Shown: positions 33,638-42,151 of the stretch, one piece after another | Position numbering within the stretch: position 1 is the stretch's first letter | Layout: every line of letters begins with the position of its first letter | Assembly: GCA_963662605.1 (NCBI GenBank) | Contig: OY759785.1 | Span: 1,798,001 to 1,862,000, forward strand | Direction of reading: 5' to 3' | From: G963662605 sp963662605 | GTDB lineage: Bacteria; Bacteroidota; Ignavibacteria; Ignavibacteriales; Ignavibacteriaceae | Length of the DNA: 64,000 bases | Translations under genes and position numbers: made by a program | Notes under the pieces: model-generated | The model's database searches: none | Told to the model about the DNA's origin: nothing | The model's input: only the letters and a program-made list of their open reading frames with translations

Positions 33638-35662
33638 ATGGATAAAGCATCTGCGCGAAAAAAAATTCAAGACCTCTCTGAAGAGATACGTCAGCACGAC
33701 CATCGTTACTACGTATTAGCCGAACCTACGATCAATGATTATGATTATGACCAGTTAATTAAAGAGCTCGAAAAACTTGAGCTGGAACACCCCGATCTTG
33801 TAACTTCCGATTCTCCGACACAAAGAGTCGGTAAGGATCTCATCAAAAATTTCGAACAAATCGCCCACCGTTATCCAATGCTCAGTCTTGCAAATACCTA
33901 TAGCGAGGGTGAACTTTTTGATTTTGACCGGCGCAATCGCGAGGGATTAGCATCGGATGAGACTATCGAATATATGGTTGAGTATAAAATTGACGGGGTA
34001 TCCATCAGCCTTACATACGAAAACGGACAACTTACTGCCGGGGCTACGCGCGGAGACGGCGTTGTGGGCGATGATGTCACCGCCAACGTCCGTACGATAA
34101 AATCCATCCCGCTGATTCTGCCCAAAGATCTCATTAAAAAATATGGACTGAAAAGTTTCGAAGTCCGCGGTGAATTGTACATGGAGGTAAAAGAATTCAG
34201 GGAATTGAACGAGCGTCGGCTCGAATCAGGTGAGAAGACTTTTGCCAACCCACGAAATTTTACTGCCGGTACTATAAAAACGCAAGATCCTAAAATTGTT
34301 GCTCAAAGGCCTTTACAGATTTTTGTGTACTATCTTTTGGCAGAAAACGAACATCTCTCTTCACAAAGTGAGAACCTGAGAATTTTAAAAGAGTTAGGCT
34401 TTCGTGTTAATCCGGCTTCAAAACTGTGCTCATCAATTGAAAAAGTGAAATCGTATTGCAATGAACTTGAAGAAGCAAGAGAAAAACTTCCATATGAGAT
34501 TGACGGGGCAGTGATAAAAGTTAATTCCGTACGTCAGCAAAAGATTTTAGGAAATGTTGCAAAATCACCACGCTGGGCTGTGGCATATAAATTTAAAGCC
34601 AAACAAGCTGAGACCTTATTAAAGTCAATCACCTGGCAGGTTGGCAGGACCGGAGCTATTACTCCTGTTGCCGAGCTTGAACCTGTTTTCTTAGCCGGGT
34701 CAACCATCAGTCGTGCTACGCTGCATAATCTTGACGAAATAAAACGTCTGCACATCAAAGAAGGTAAAATGGTCGTGATTGAGAAGGGTGGCGATGTTAT
34801 ACCGAAAGTCGTGAAAGTAGTGGATGATGACGGTGACTACGCCAAACCCCCTCAAGTCTGCCCGGTTTGTAACTCGAAAATTTTTAATCCCGAAGATGAA
34901 GTCGCCATATATTGTGAAAATCTTGAGTGCACGGCACAAGTGAAAGGGAGAATTATTCACTTTGCCGCTAAAGGTGCGATGGATATTGAAGGCATGGGTG
35001 AGTCATTAGTTGAGCAGTTAGTTGATAACGGTTTTTTGCATACCTACGCAGATATTTACGACTTAGGTGAAAAACGGGAAGCTCTGCTTGAGCTGGAACG
35101 GCTTGGCGAAAAGAAGGTTGATAATTTGCTTAAAGCCATTGAGGATAGCAAAAAACAACCCTTTGCAAGAGTGCTTTTTGCCTTAGGCATCAGGAATGTC
35201 GGCACTAACATGGCAAAAAAACTCGCATCCCATTTTAAAACACTTGATGCAATTGCGACGGCCGGTAAAGAAGAAATTGAGTCGGTTTATGAAGTAGGTG
35301 AGACCATAAGCTTGAGCCTAAGGAATTTCATGGATGACGCTAAGCATCAACCGGTCATTGCCCGGCTCCGAAAGGCAGGACTGCAATTTCGTGAAGATGT
35401 GACGGAGGCCAAAGATAATTTCTTTAAAAATAATAATTTTGTACTAACAGGTTCTTTAAATTCTTATCAGCGGGAAGAAGCCGGCAGGGAAATAGAACTT
35501 TTAGGCGGACACACGATGGCAAGTGTGGGGAAAAAGACAAATTATGTTATAGCCGGCGAAAGTGCCGGTTCAAAATTGGATAAAGCGCATAAACTCGGAA
35601 TCCCGGTTTTAACGGAAGCTGAATTCCTTGATAAATTAAAAGAGGCAAAGGACAATGGATAA
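33638..35662 (+). CDS. ligA: NAD-dependent DNA ligase LigA
   Basis: This 674-residue protein is of normal length with the complete domain set: an Ia domain with HDHRYYVLAEPTINDYDYD; adenylation domain with active lysine in EYKIDGVS; RGDGVVGDDVT; OB fold; four-cysteine zinc finger (CPVC...CENLEC); helix-hairpin-helix region (LFALGIRNVGTNMAKKLA); and C-terminal BRCT (about 595-670). It seals nicks in replication and repair. Its last 8 bases overlap the next gene. Confidence 0.96.
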   Translation: MDKASARKKIQDLSEEIRQHDHRYYVLAEPTINDYDYDQLIKELEKLELEHPDLVTSDSPTQRVGKDLIKNFEQIAHRYPMLSLANTYSEGELFDFDRRNREGLASDETIEYMVEYKIDGVSISLTYENGQLTAGATRGDGVVGDDVTANVRTIKSIPLILPKDLIKKYGLKSFEVRGELYMEVKEFRELNERRLESGEKTFANPRNFTAGTIKTQDPKIVAQRPLQIFVYYLLAENEHLSSQSENLRILKELGFRVNPASKLCSSIEKVKSYCNELEEAREKLPYEIDGAVIKVNSVRQQKILGNVAKSPRWAVAYKFKAKQAETLLKSITWQVGRTGAITPVAELEPVFLAGSTISRATLHNLDEIKRLHIKEGKMVVIEKGGDVIPKVVKVVDDDGDYAKPPQVCPVCNSKIFNPEDEVAIYCENLECTAQVKGRIIHFAAKGAMDIEGMGESLVEQLVDNGFLHTYADIYDLGEKREALLELERLGEKKVDNLLKAIEDSKKQPFARVLFALGIRNVGTNMAKKLASHFKTLDAIATAGKEEIESVYEVGETISLSLRNFMDDAKHQPVIARLRKAGLQFREDVTEAKDNFFKNNNFVLTGSLNSYQREEAGREIELLGGHTMASVGKKTNYVIAGESAGSKLDKAHKLGIPVLTEAEFLDKLKEAKDNG

Positions 35663-36188
35663 TTTCTTTCATTTCATAGCCGGATTAATATTCAGGTTTT
35701 ATTACTCACGGTGGAAAAGAAAATTTCGGCCTCAAGTTTTTAACAAGGTTTTCGATTCTGTGAAAAAAGCCGTTATAATTATGCCGCATGATAATCAGGC
35801 GATTCCTGCAGGATTAACACTCATGCAATTTTTAACGGGTAAAAACATTGACGTTACATTGCTGCTGCATAACAAATTTCATTCGGCTCTGCCGGTGACT
35901 TTGAAGTGCAAAATGGAAGAGTTTTATGACAGTGAAATAAACTTTTTCGGCATTCCCAAGCCGGATTTGCTGAACCGCCTGAAAGCTATGGAATTTGACA
36001 TGGTAATTGATATGGACGGCAGTAATAACTTTACATCTGCAATGATGACTTTAGCGATTAACGCAAAAAACAAAATAGGCATAAAAAAGCCTGAAACGGT
36101 GAAAGTTTACAACATTGCCTTCGGATTATCAGGCAATTCGTTAGTGGAATCTTATCAAAATTACGTAAATTTGTTGGTTACATTTTGA
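35655..36188 (+). CDS. Small protein resembling half of a GT9 heptosyltransferase
   Basis: This 177-residue protein has one alpha/beta domain: a beta strand (AVIIMPHD), helix (AGLTLMQFLTG), strand (DVTLLLHN), and then FDMVIDMDGSNNFTSAMMTLAINAKNKIGI in two parts. The latter resembles the DLVIDLQG...AxAKxRIG segment of glycosyltransferase family 9. The C-terminal nucleotide-sugar-binding half is missing, so it may be a non-catalytic or standalone domain. Relatives resembling it are found in Bacteroidota (DUF6913-type). It overlaps ligA by 8 bases and so is co-transcribed. Confidence 0.5.
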   Translation: MDNFFHFIAGLIFRFYYSRWKRKFRPQVFNKVFDSVKKAVIIMPHDNQAIPAGLTLMQFLTGKNIDVTLLLHNKFHSALPVTLKCKMEEFYDSEINFFGIPKPDLLNRLKAMEFDMVIDMDGSNNFTSAMMTLAINAKNKIGIKKPETVKVYNIAFGLSGNSLVESYQNYVNLLVTF

Positions 36189-36316
36189 TAAGATATTTGG
36201 AAATCACAGGATTTTCTAAATATTTTAACAATTAAAAATGAGTGGGCTTGTATTAATTGATAACACACATCATACACTATCCCCGGGTATTGGTTTAATA
36301 ATAATAAATATTTAAA

Positions 36317-37171
36317 ATGATAGATATACAAAGATTACAGAAATTAGAACTTATTGTTTTTGATTTAGACGGCACGCTGCTGAACGATGATGCAGAAATT
36401 GGAACTGAATCTATTCAGCTGGTGAAAGATTTGCAGAAAATGGGAGTTTCATTCACGTTTGCGTCAGGGCGGTTATATTCTGCGTTGACAAAATTCGCAG
36501 AAGAGCTTCAGCTAAAAACACCTTTAATTTCGCTCGATGGGGCATATATTAAATCCTTTCCTGATGGGAATACTGTTTACGAAGAATATATTCCACGGGC
36601 TAAAGTTGAAAAAGCAATTCATCTCGCAGATCAATTTTTGATTAAATATGCTTTATGCCATGCAGAAGCAATATTTTATACAGAGCATAACGAAGTCGTT
36701 CCCGACCTGGTGGATAAATTCGGAGCGAGATTTCAAGAAGTTGAAACTTACAACGATTTACTCACGAATACGCTCGAAGTACTTTTTATCAGTGATTACA
36801 AGGACAGGCTGAGATATATTAAAAAATGTCTGGATTTTCCGAGAACGCTTGGTCTCATTACCAGCTACTCAAAATCAACGAGCAACGAGGGGCTGTATTA
36901 CCTCGAAATTAAGAAAAGAGGCTCAAGTAAAGCTTCCGGCCTGAAACATCTTTTAAAACATTTGCATATCAATATCAAAAATACCGCCGTTATCGGTGAT
37001 TGGTATAATGATATTGAGCTCTTCGAAACGAAGGCGGTAAAAGTTGCATTGGAGAATGCCGTACATGATATAAAAGAGCGGGCGGATATCATTACAAAAC
37101 GAAATAATAATCAGGATGGAGTTGCGGAGTTCTTAGAGCAGGTTAAGAATGCAAAATTAGGTAAAAAATAA
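36317..37171 (+). CDS. HAD-superfamily phosphatase, Cof type
   Basis: This 284-residue protein has motif I FDLDGTLLNDD near residue 15, motif II SGRL region (TFASGRLYSALTKF), K in KRGSSKASGL, and motif IV GDWYNDIELFE near residue 232. The large C2 cap domain is of the Cof type. Such enzymes dephosphorylate small molecules such as sugar phosphates, nucleotides and flavin precursors; the substrate cannot be predicted. It lies 128 bases after the GT9-like gene. Confidence 0.9.
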   Translation: MIDIQRLQKLELIVFDLDGTLLNDDAEIGTESIQLVKDLQKMGVSFTFASGRLYSALTKFAEELQLKTPLISLDGAYIKSFPDGNTVYEEYIPRAKVEKAIHLADQFLIKYALCHAEAIFYTEHNEVVPDLVDKFGARFQEVETYNDLLTNTLEVLFISDYKDRLRYIKKCLDFPRTLGLITSYSKSTSNEGLYYLEIKKRGSSKASGLKHLLKHLHINIKNTAVIGDWYNDIELFETKAVKVALENAVHDIKERADIITKRNNNQDGVAEFLEQVKNAKLGKK

Positions 37172-37181
37172 CAGGCTGCCG

Positions 37182-39356
37182 GTGATACGAAAACGCTTAA
37201 ATACCAGTCTGCGAATAAAATTTACGATTTTATTCGCAACGGTAATTCTCATCGTCCTCATGATGCCGAGGGGCGGGGCACTGGAAGCCGACGCGATAGT
37301 CGGTAACGTGTGGATGCAGGATGACCTGATTGCCGATTTCAGTTTCCCGGTTCTTAAAAACTCCATGAAATATAAACAGGAAGTTGAAGAAGAAAAGAAA
37401 TCCATTCTTCCGGTTTATGTCTACACCGAAGATCCTCTGCGGCAGTCACTTGATTCAGTAAACTCCTATCTTGACAACCTTCCGGCAATGTTGAAGCATA
37501 TCACAGCAGCATCAACAGGTGAAGAAAACAATCCCACTTTCTTATCGGCAAAAGCTTTTGCCGAATTAAGCAGCTTATATCTTAAAAATCTCGAAAAAAA
37601 TTTCACGGCGAATACGCTGGTTGTACTGCGGAAAGATGTCGGCGAACGCATAAATGATTTTTATACAAAAGGTATTCTGGGCGAAGCACCGGGTGATTAT
37701 CAGGGACAGAACATTACAATCCGTAAGAAAAATGTTGATATCGTTGAACCGGCCGCAAAGTTTATCAAATTATCAGATGTTATTGAAAGTGTCTCCAGAA
37801 ACGCCCATAGCGCCAGTTATCCGGGACGTGAAAGTCTTATTGATGAATTTGCCGTACATTTTTTGCATCCGAATATCTGCTATGATCAGGCTCTGACGAA
37901 AGAAGAAATAGATTACAGCATAAAGAAGGTTTCCAAGTATACGGGTATCGTGACCGAGAACGAAAAGATTATCGGTAAACATGACCGTATTAATCCGGAG
38001 AATAAATTAAAAATTGATTCATACCGGATTGCAAAAGGAGATAGCCTAGGATGGGAAGGCTACACATTACAGTTTATCGGCAGGTTTCTGCATATTTTCT
38101 TGTTGGTGGTGCTGTTCAGCATTTATTTGTTTTTGTTCAGGAAGCGAATATACAATGAAAATAAAAAGCTGGTGATATTCGCGATTATTTTACTGTGGAC
38201 AGGATTCATTACATATCTGCAAAACACCCTTGAAGGAAGTGACGCTGTCCGCTTTCTGATATTTATTCCGGCAGCTTCGATGCTGATTACGATTATGTTT
38301 GATTCCCGGGTCGGGTTTTATTCTACAGTCGTGTTTTCGCTTGTATGCGGTGCGCTGCACGGAAATGATTACGCCTTTGTTGTTATGAATGTTGTGGCGG
38401 GTGCACTATCAGCTTATAGTGTGAGAGATATTAAAAACCGGAATCAGATATTCCGATCCTTTCTCTTCATTCTTATTGCGTACATAATAGCGGTGGTCGC
38501 TTTCGGTTTGGAATCCATGACTTCATGGAAAAAGATGTTTATTGAGATGGGGTTCGCATCTACAAACGCGCTTGTCAGTCCTGTGTTGACATACGGCCTG
38601 CTGGTATTTTTTGAACAGATATTCAAAGTTACAACCGACCTGACGTTCATTGAGTTGTGTAACTTTGACCGTCCATTGCTGCGTGAACTTGCAAAAAAGG
38701 CTCCGGGGTCATTTAATCATTCGATGACTCTGGGTACGCTTGCAGAGAGCGCCGCAACTGCAATCAACGCAAATCCACTTCTTGCCCGTGCCGGTGCGTA
38801 TTATCATGATATTGGTAAACTTACCAGTCCAAAATACTTTGTTGAAAACCAGTTGGATACAACAAACGTGCACGACGGTATGATTCCAGAAGAAAGCGTT
38901 AAAGCTCTTAAGGAACACGTTTTCAAAGGAAAAGAATTAGCCAAAGAATATAAACTGCCGAACGAGATTATTGATTTTATCCCGATGCATCACGGCACAA
39001 CAGTTATGAATTTCTTTTATGAAAAAGCAAAGCGGTTGTATGGTGAAGATCAGATTGATTTGAGAAATTACCGGTATCCCGGACCTAAACCGAATACCAA
39101 AGAAACTGCCATTGTCATGCTGGCTGATTCATGTGAATCGGCTGTGCGGTCTATTAAAAATCCCGACGCTGAAAAAGTTGAAAACGTTATCAATAATCTC
39201 TTTAACGCGAGAATTGAAGACGGCCAAATGGATGAATCTCCTTTGACTCTTGGTGATATTATAAAAATCAAGGAGGCTTTTCACGAAATTCTTTTGGGGC
39301 AGTATCATAAAAGGATTCAATATCCCCATCAAGAAGAGTTAGAAAAAGCAGATTGA
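37182..39356 (+). CDS. 7TM-HD family phosphohydrolase, PgpH-like
   Basis: This 724-residue protein has one N-terminal membrane segment, an extracytoplasmic 7TMR-HDED domain (about residues 40-280), seven transmembrane segments (about 305-480) and a cytoplasmic HD domain. Metal ligands include NHSMTLG, YYHDIGK (HD pair) and MHHGTT. The family member PgpH of Listeria degrades cyclic di-AMP, so c-di-AMP turnover is the best prediction. It starts with GTG (37182), 11 bases after the HAD gene stop. Its stop overlaps the next start (TTGA). Confidence 0.88.
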   Translation: MIRKRLNTSLRIKFTILFATVILIVLMMPRGGALEADAIVGNVWMQDDLIADFSFPVLKNSMKYKQEVEEEKKSILPVYVYTEDPLRQSLDSVNSYLDNLPAMLKHITAASTGEENNPTFLSAKAFAELSSLYLKNLEKNFTANTLVVLRKDVGERINDFYTKGILGEAPGDYQGQNITIRKKNVDIVEPAAKFIKLSDVIESVSRNAHSASYPGRESLIDEFAVHFLHPNICYDQALTKEEIDYSIKKVSKYTGIVTENEKIIGKHDRINPENKLKIDSYRIAKGDSLGWEGYTLQFIGRFLHIFLLVVLFSIYLFLFRKRIYNENKKLVIFAIILLWTGFITYLQNTLEGSDAVRFLIFIPAASMLITIMFDSRVGFYSTVVFSLVCGALHGNDYAFVVMNVVAGALSAYSVRDIKNRNQIFRSFLFILIAYIIAVVAFGLESMTSWKKMFIEMGFASTNALVSPVLTYGLLVFFEQIFKVTTDLTFIELCNFDRPLLRELAKKAPGSFNHSMTLGTLAESAATAINANPLLARAGAYYHDIGKLTSPKYFVENQLDTTNVHDGMIPEESVKALKEHVFKGKELAKEYKLPNEIIDFIPMHHGTTVMNFFYEKAKRLYGEDQIDLRNYRYPGPKPNTKETAIVMLADSCESAVRSIKNPDAEKVENVINNLFNARIEDGQMDESPLTLGDIIKIKEAFHEILLGQYHKRIQYPHQEELEKAD

Positions 39357-40270
39357 AACAAATCAGCAGCAAACATCCGTTGTATCAGTTTCTTTCCGAC
39401 TATAGCAGCTATTTATACCTTGAAAGAAATCTATCCGAAAATACCATCGGTTCCTACCAGACCGATATTAAAACATTCCTTGAGTATCTGATTGAGTGTC
39501 AGGTGGCTGATCTGAATTCCGTGACGCATAAAGAAATGGTCGGTTTTTTCAAGCTGCTGACGAAAATGGGACTCAACGAACGATCGGTTGCAAGATACTT
39601 TTCCGCTCTGAAAGGTTTTTTCAGCTTTCTGATGAATGCCGGGTATATTGAAAAAAATCCGTCGGACTCCCTGACTGCACCGAAAATCTCAAGAAAATTG
39701 CCCGAAGTCTTGTCCATTGACGAGGTTAATGCGATTCTTGAGCAGCCTGATATTACCGAAGTATTAGGGACGCGTGATAAAGCGATACTGGAATTATTCT
39801 ATGCCTGCGGGCTGCGGGTTTCGGAAGTTATCAACCTCCGGTTGACCGGCCTCTACTTGGATGACGGGATAATTAGGGTGATCGGAAAAGGTAATAAAGA
39901 ACGTATTGTCCCGATAGGGGATTCAGCCGTACATTGGATACAGGAATATCTGAAAAACAGCCGCATCATTTTAGCGAAGAGCATAAAAAGCGAGAATATA
40001 TTATTTTTAAATGTTCGCGGCTCAAAATTTTCCAGAATGGGTCTGTGGAAGATTGTCCACCATTATTCTGAAATGGCGGGTGTGACAAAACAGATTCATC
40101 CGCACACTTTCCGCCATACATTTGCTACGCACCTGTTGGAAGGCGGAGCCGATTTGAGAGCAGTACAGGAAATGCTGGGACATTCGGATATTTCGACAAC
40201 GCAGATTTATACACATATAGACCGCGATTATATTAAACAGGAACACCGGGATCATCACCCACGCGGGTAA
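39353..40270 (+). CDS. xerD: Tyrosine recombinase XerD
   Basis: This 305-residue protein has an N-terminal SAM-like core-binding domain (YLYLERNLSENTIGSYQTDI) and a catalytic domain with R in CGLRVSEVINL, K in GKGNKER, HTFRHTFATHLLEGGAD, the conserved LGHSDISTTQIYTHI and its nucleophilic tyrosine. Size and motifs fit the chromosome-dimer resolvase XerD rather than a phage integrase. The gene starts with TTG overlapping the PgpH stop, within a long housekeeping run. A second Xer protein is not in the window. Confidence 0.85.
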   Translation: MKQISSKHPLYQFLSDYSSYLYLERNLSENTIGSYQTDIKTFLEYLIECQVADLNSVTHKEMVGFFKLLTKMGLNERSVARYFSALKGFFSFLMNAGYIEKNPSDSLTAPKISRKLPEVLSIDEVNAILEQPDITEVLGTRDKAILELFYACGLRVSEVINLRLTGLYLDDGIIRVIGKGNKERIVPIGDSAVHWIQEYLKNSRIILAKSIKSENILFLNVRGSKFSRMGLWKIVHHYSEMAGVTKQIHPHTFRHTFATHLLEGGADLRAVQEMLGHSDISTTQIYTHIDRDYIKQEHRDHHPRG

Positions 40271-40303
40271 TGGTATTGTTCAATAAATTACAAGTATTGA
40301 GTT

Positions 40304-42151
40304 TTGGATACATATAAAAAAATACTGAAGTTCGCTTTATCCTATTGGCAGTATATTGTCCTCTCCATCCTGTGTACAATATTTTTTGCACTCCTGAATG
40401 GCGTTTCGGTTTACATGGCAATCCCTTTGCTGGACACGTTGTTTCAGGAAGGCGGCAAAACTGCACAGCAAGTTACGGTTGCAGTTCACTCGTCTCAATC
40501 GTGGCTTGACTCAATCAAGCTAAGCATAAATCAGTTTTTAACAACGGTCATTATTACCGGAAACAAAACCGATTCCTTACTGCGCATATGTGCGTTCATT
40601 CTCATTGCATTCTTCTTAAAAAACTTTTTCGGCTATCTCCAGTCATTTTTCCTCATGTTTGTGGAGCAGGGGACACTTCGTGACATTCGTGATGCAATAT
40701 ACAAGCACCTGCATGAATTGCCGTTGAGTTTCTTCAAGGGCGAGAAAACAGGCAATTTCATATCGGTAATCATTAATGATGTAAATGTTATTCAGGCAAG
40801 TATATCCGTATCCTTTTTGAGTGCGATACGTGAACCGCTGACGATTCTCGTATTTCTGGGGATGGCATTGAGCATCAGTTGGAAACTGACCATATTCTCA
40901 CTGCTGGCACTTCCGGGTGCAATGATTGTCATAGTTCTCATCGGTCGTAAACTGAGAAAGCAGATTAGTGTTTTACAATCGAAGATTGCCGATATAACTA
41001 ATATCCTTACTGAAACCATATCCGGAGTAAAAATAGTTAAAGCATTCGGTATGGAAGAGTATGAGAGCAAAAAATTTCAAGGTGAGACACAGGGATTCTT
41101 CAAATTGATGCTGAGGATAACGCGCTTTAGAAGTCTTACTTCTCCTCTCACCGAGATATTCAGTGTTGTCGTTGGTGCTCTTATTATTTATATGGGCGGC
41201 AGGCTGGTGTTGATTGACCAATCCTTAAAAGCGAGTGAATTTCTCGCGTTTCTTCTCGCTATTTTTCAGCTTATTCCACCGATAAAAGAGCTTAGTCAGG
41301 TTAATAATAAAATTCAGGAGGCAGCAGCTGCCGGTGATCGTGTGTTCGCTCTGATTGAGACCCCTTCAATCATCGTTAATGCGGAAGATGCAAAACCGAT
41401 AACCGGATTCAAATCGGAAATCGTTTTTGACAATGTTTCGTTTAGGTATGATGACTCGGATGAAACGATTTTGCAGAATATTTCCTTCAAAGCATCCAAG
41501 GGAGACATTGTGGCTTTCGTCGGGCCGAGCGGTGGAGGAAAATCAACACTTGTTGACTTAATGCCGAGATTTTACGACGTCTATCAGGGAGCAATTCTTA
41601 TAGACGGGTTAGATATTAGGCGATACACAATCGAGTCGCTGCGCACTTTGTTTGGAATTGTCACACAGGAAACGATTCTTTTCAATGAGACTATTTCCCA
41701 AAATATAGCATATGGGCTGCAAAGCTTTTCGCAAGAGGCCATTGTTAAAGCGGCTAAGGCTGCAAACGCGCACGACTTCATTATGGAATTACCGGATGGT
41801 TATGATACGATAATAGGCGAGCGGGGCCTAAAGATTTCAGGCGGCCAGCGTCAGAGATTATCAATCGCGAGAGCGCTATTAAAGAATCCGGAAATCCTTA
41901 TCTTCGATGAAGCTACTTCGGCTCTGGATAATGAGTCGGAAATTCTTGTGCAGCAAGCTATTGATAATTTAATGACTGAGCGGACGACCTTTATTATTGC
42001 TCACAGATTAAGTACTATCCGTAAAGCGACCAAGATTATTGTAATTGAAAAAGGTGCAGTTGTCCAGTTTGGCGATCACGAAAGCCTTTTAGCAGAAAAA
42101 GACGGGCTCTACAAAAAGTTATATGAGATGCAGTTTAGAGAAGAAAAATGA
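40304..42151 (+). CDS. MsbA-like ABC exporter (membrane + ATPase)
   Basis: This 615-residue fused half-transporter has six transmembrane segments in the first 330 residues, then an ATPase with Walker A GPSGGGKST, Q-loop, signature LKISGGQRQR, Walker B ILIFDEAT and H-loop. It most resembles MsbA and other lipid or glycolipid flippases. The next gene is O-antigen ligase-like and overlaps by 4 bases (ATGA), so export of a lipid-linked glycan across the inner membrane is the likely job. It starts with TTG. Confidence 0.85.
   Translation: MDTYKKILKFALSYWQYIVLSILCTIFFALLNGVSVYMAIPLLDTLFQEGGKTAQQVTVAVHSSQSWLDSIKLSINQFLTTVIITGNKTDSLLRICAFILIAFFLKNFFGYLQSFFLMFVEQGTLRDIRDAIYKHLHELPLSFFKGEKTGNFISVIINDVNVIQASISVSFLSAIREPLTILVFLGMALSISWKLTIFSLLALPGAMIVIVLIGRKLRKQISVLQSKIADITNILTETISGVKIVKAFGMEEYESKKFQGETQGFFKLMLRITRFRSLTSPLTEIFSVVVGALIIYMGGRLVLIDQSLKASEFLAFLLAIFQLIPPIKELSQVNNKIQEAAAAGDRVFALIETPSIIVNAEDAKPITGFKSEIVFDNVSFRYDDSDETILQNISFKASKGDIVAFVGPSGGGKSTLVDLMPRFYDVYQGAILIDGLDIRRYTIESLRTLFGIVTQETILFNETISQNIAYGLQSFSQEAIVKAAKAANAHDFIMELPDGYDTIIGERGLKISGGQRQRLSIARALLKNPEILIFDEATSALDNESEILVQQAIDNLMTERTTFIIAHRLSTIRKATKIIVIEKGAVVQFGDHESLLAEKDGLYKKLYEMQFREEK

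Noticed and set aside
39353..40270. xerD as the integrase of the island or a phage
   Set aside because: It is embedded in a core gene run 32 kb from the island and has XerD length and motifs.
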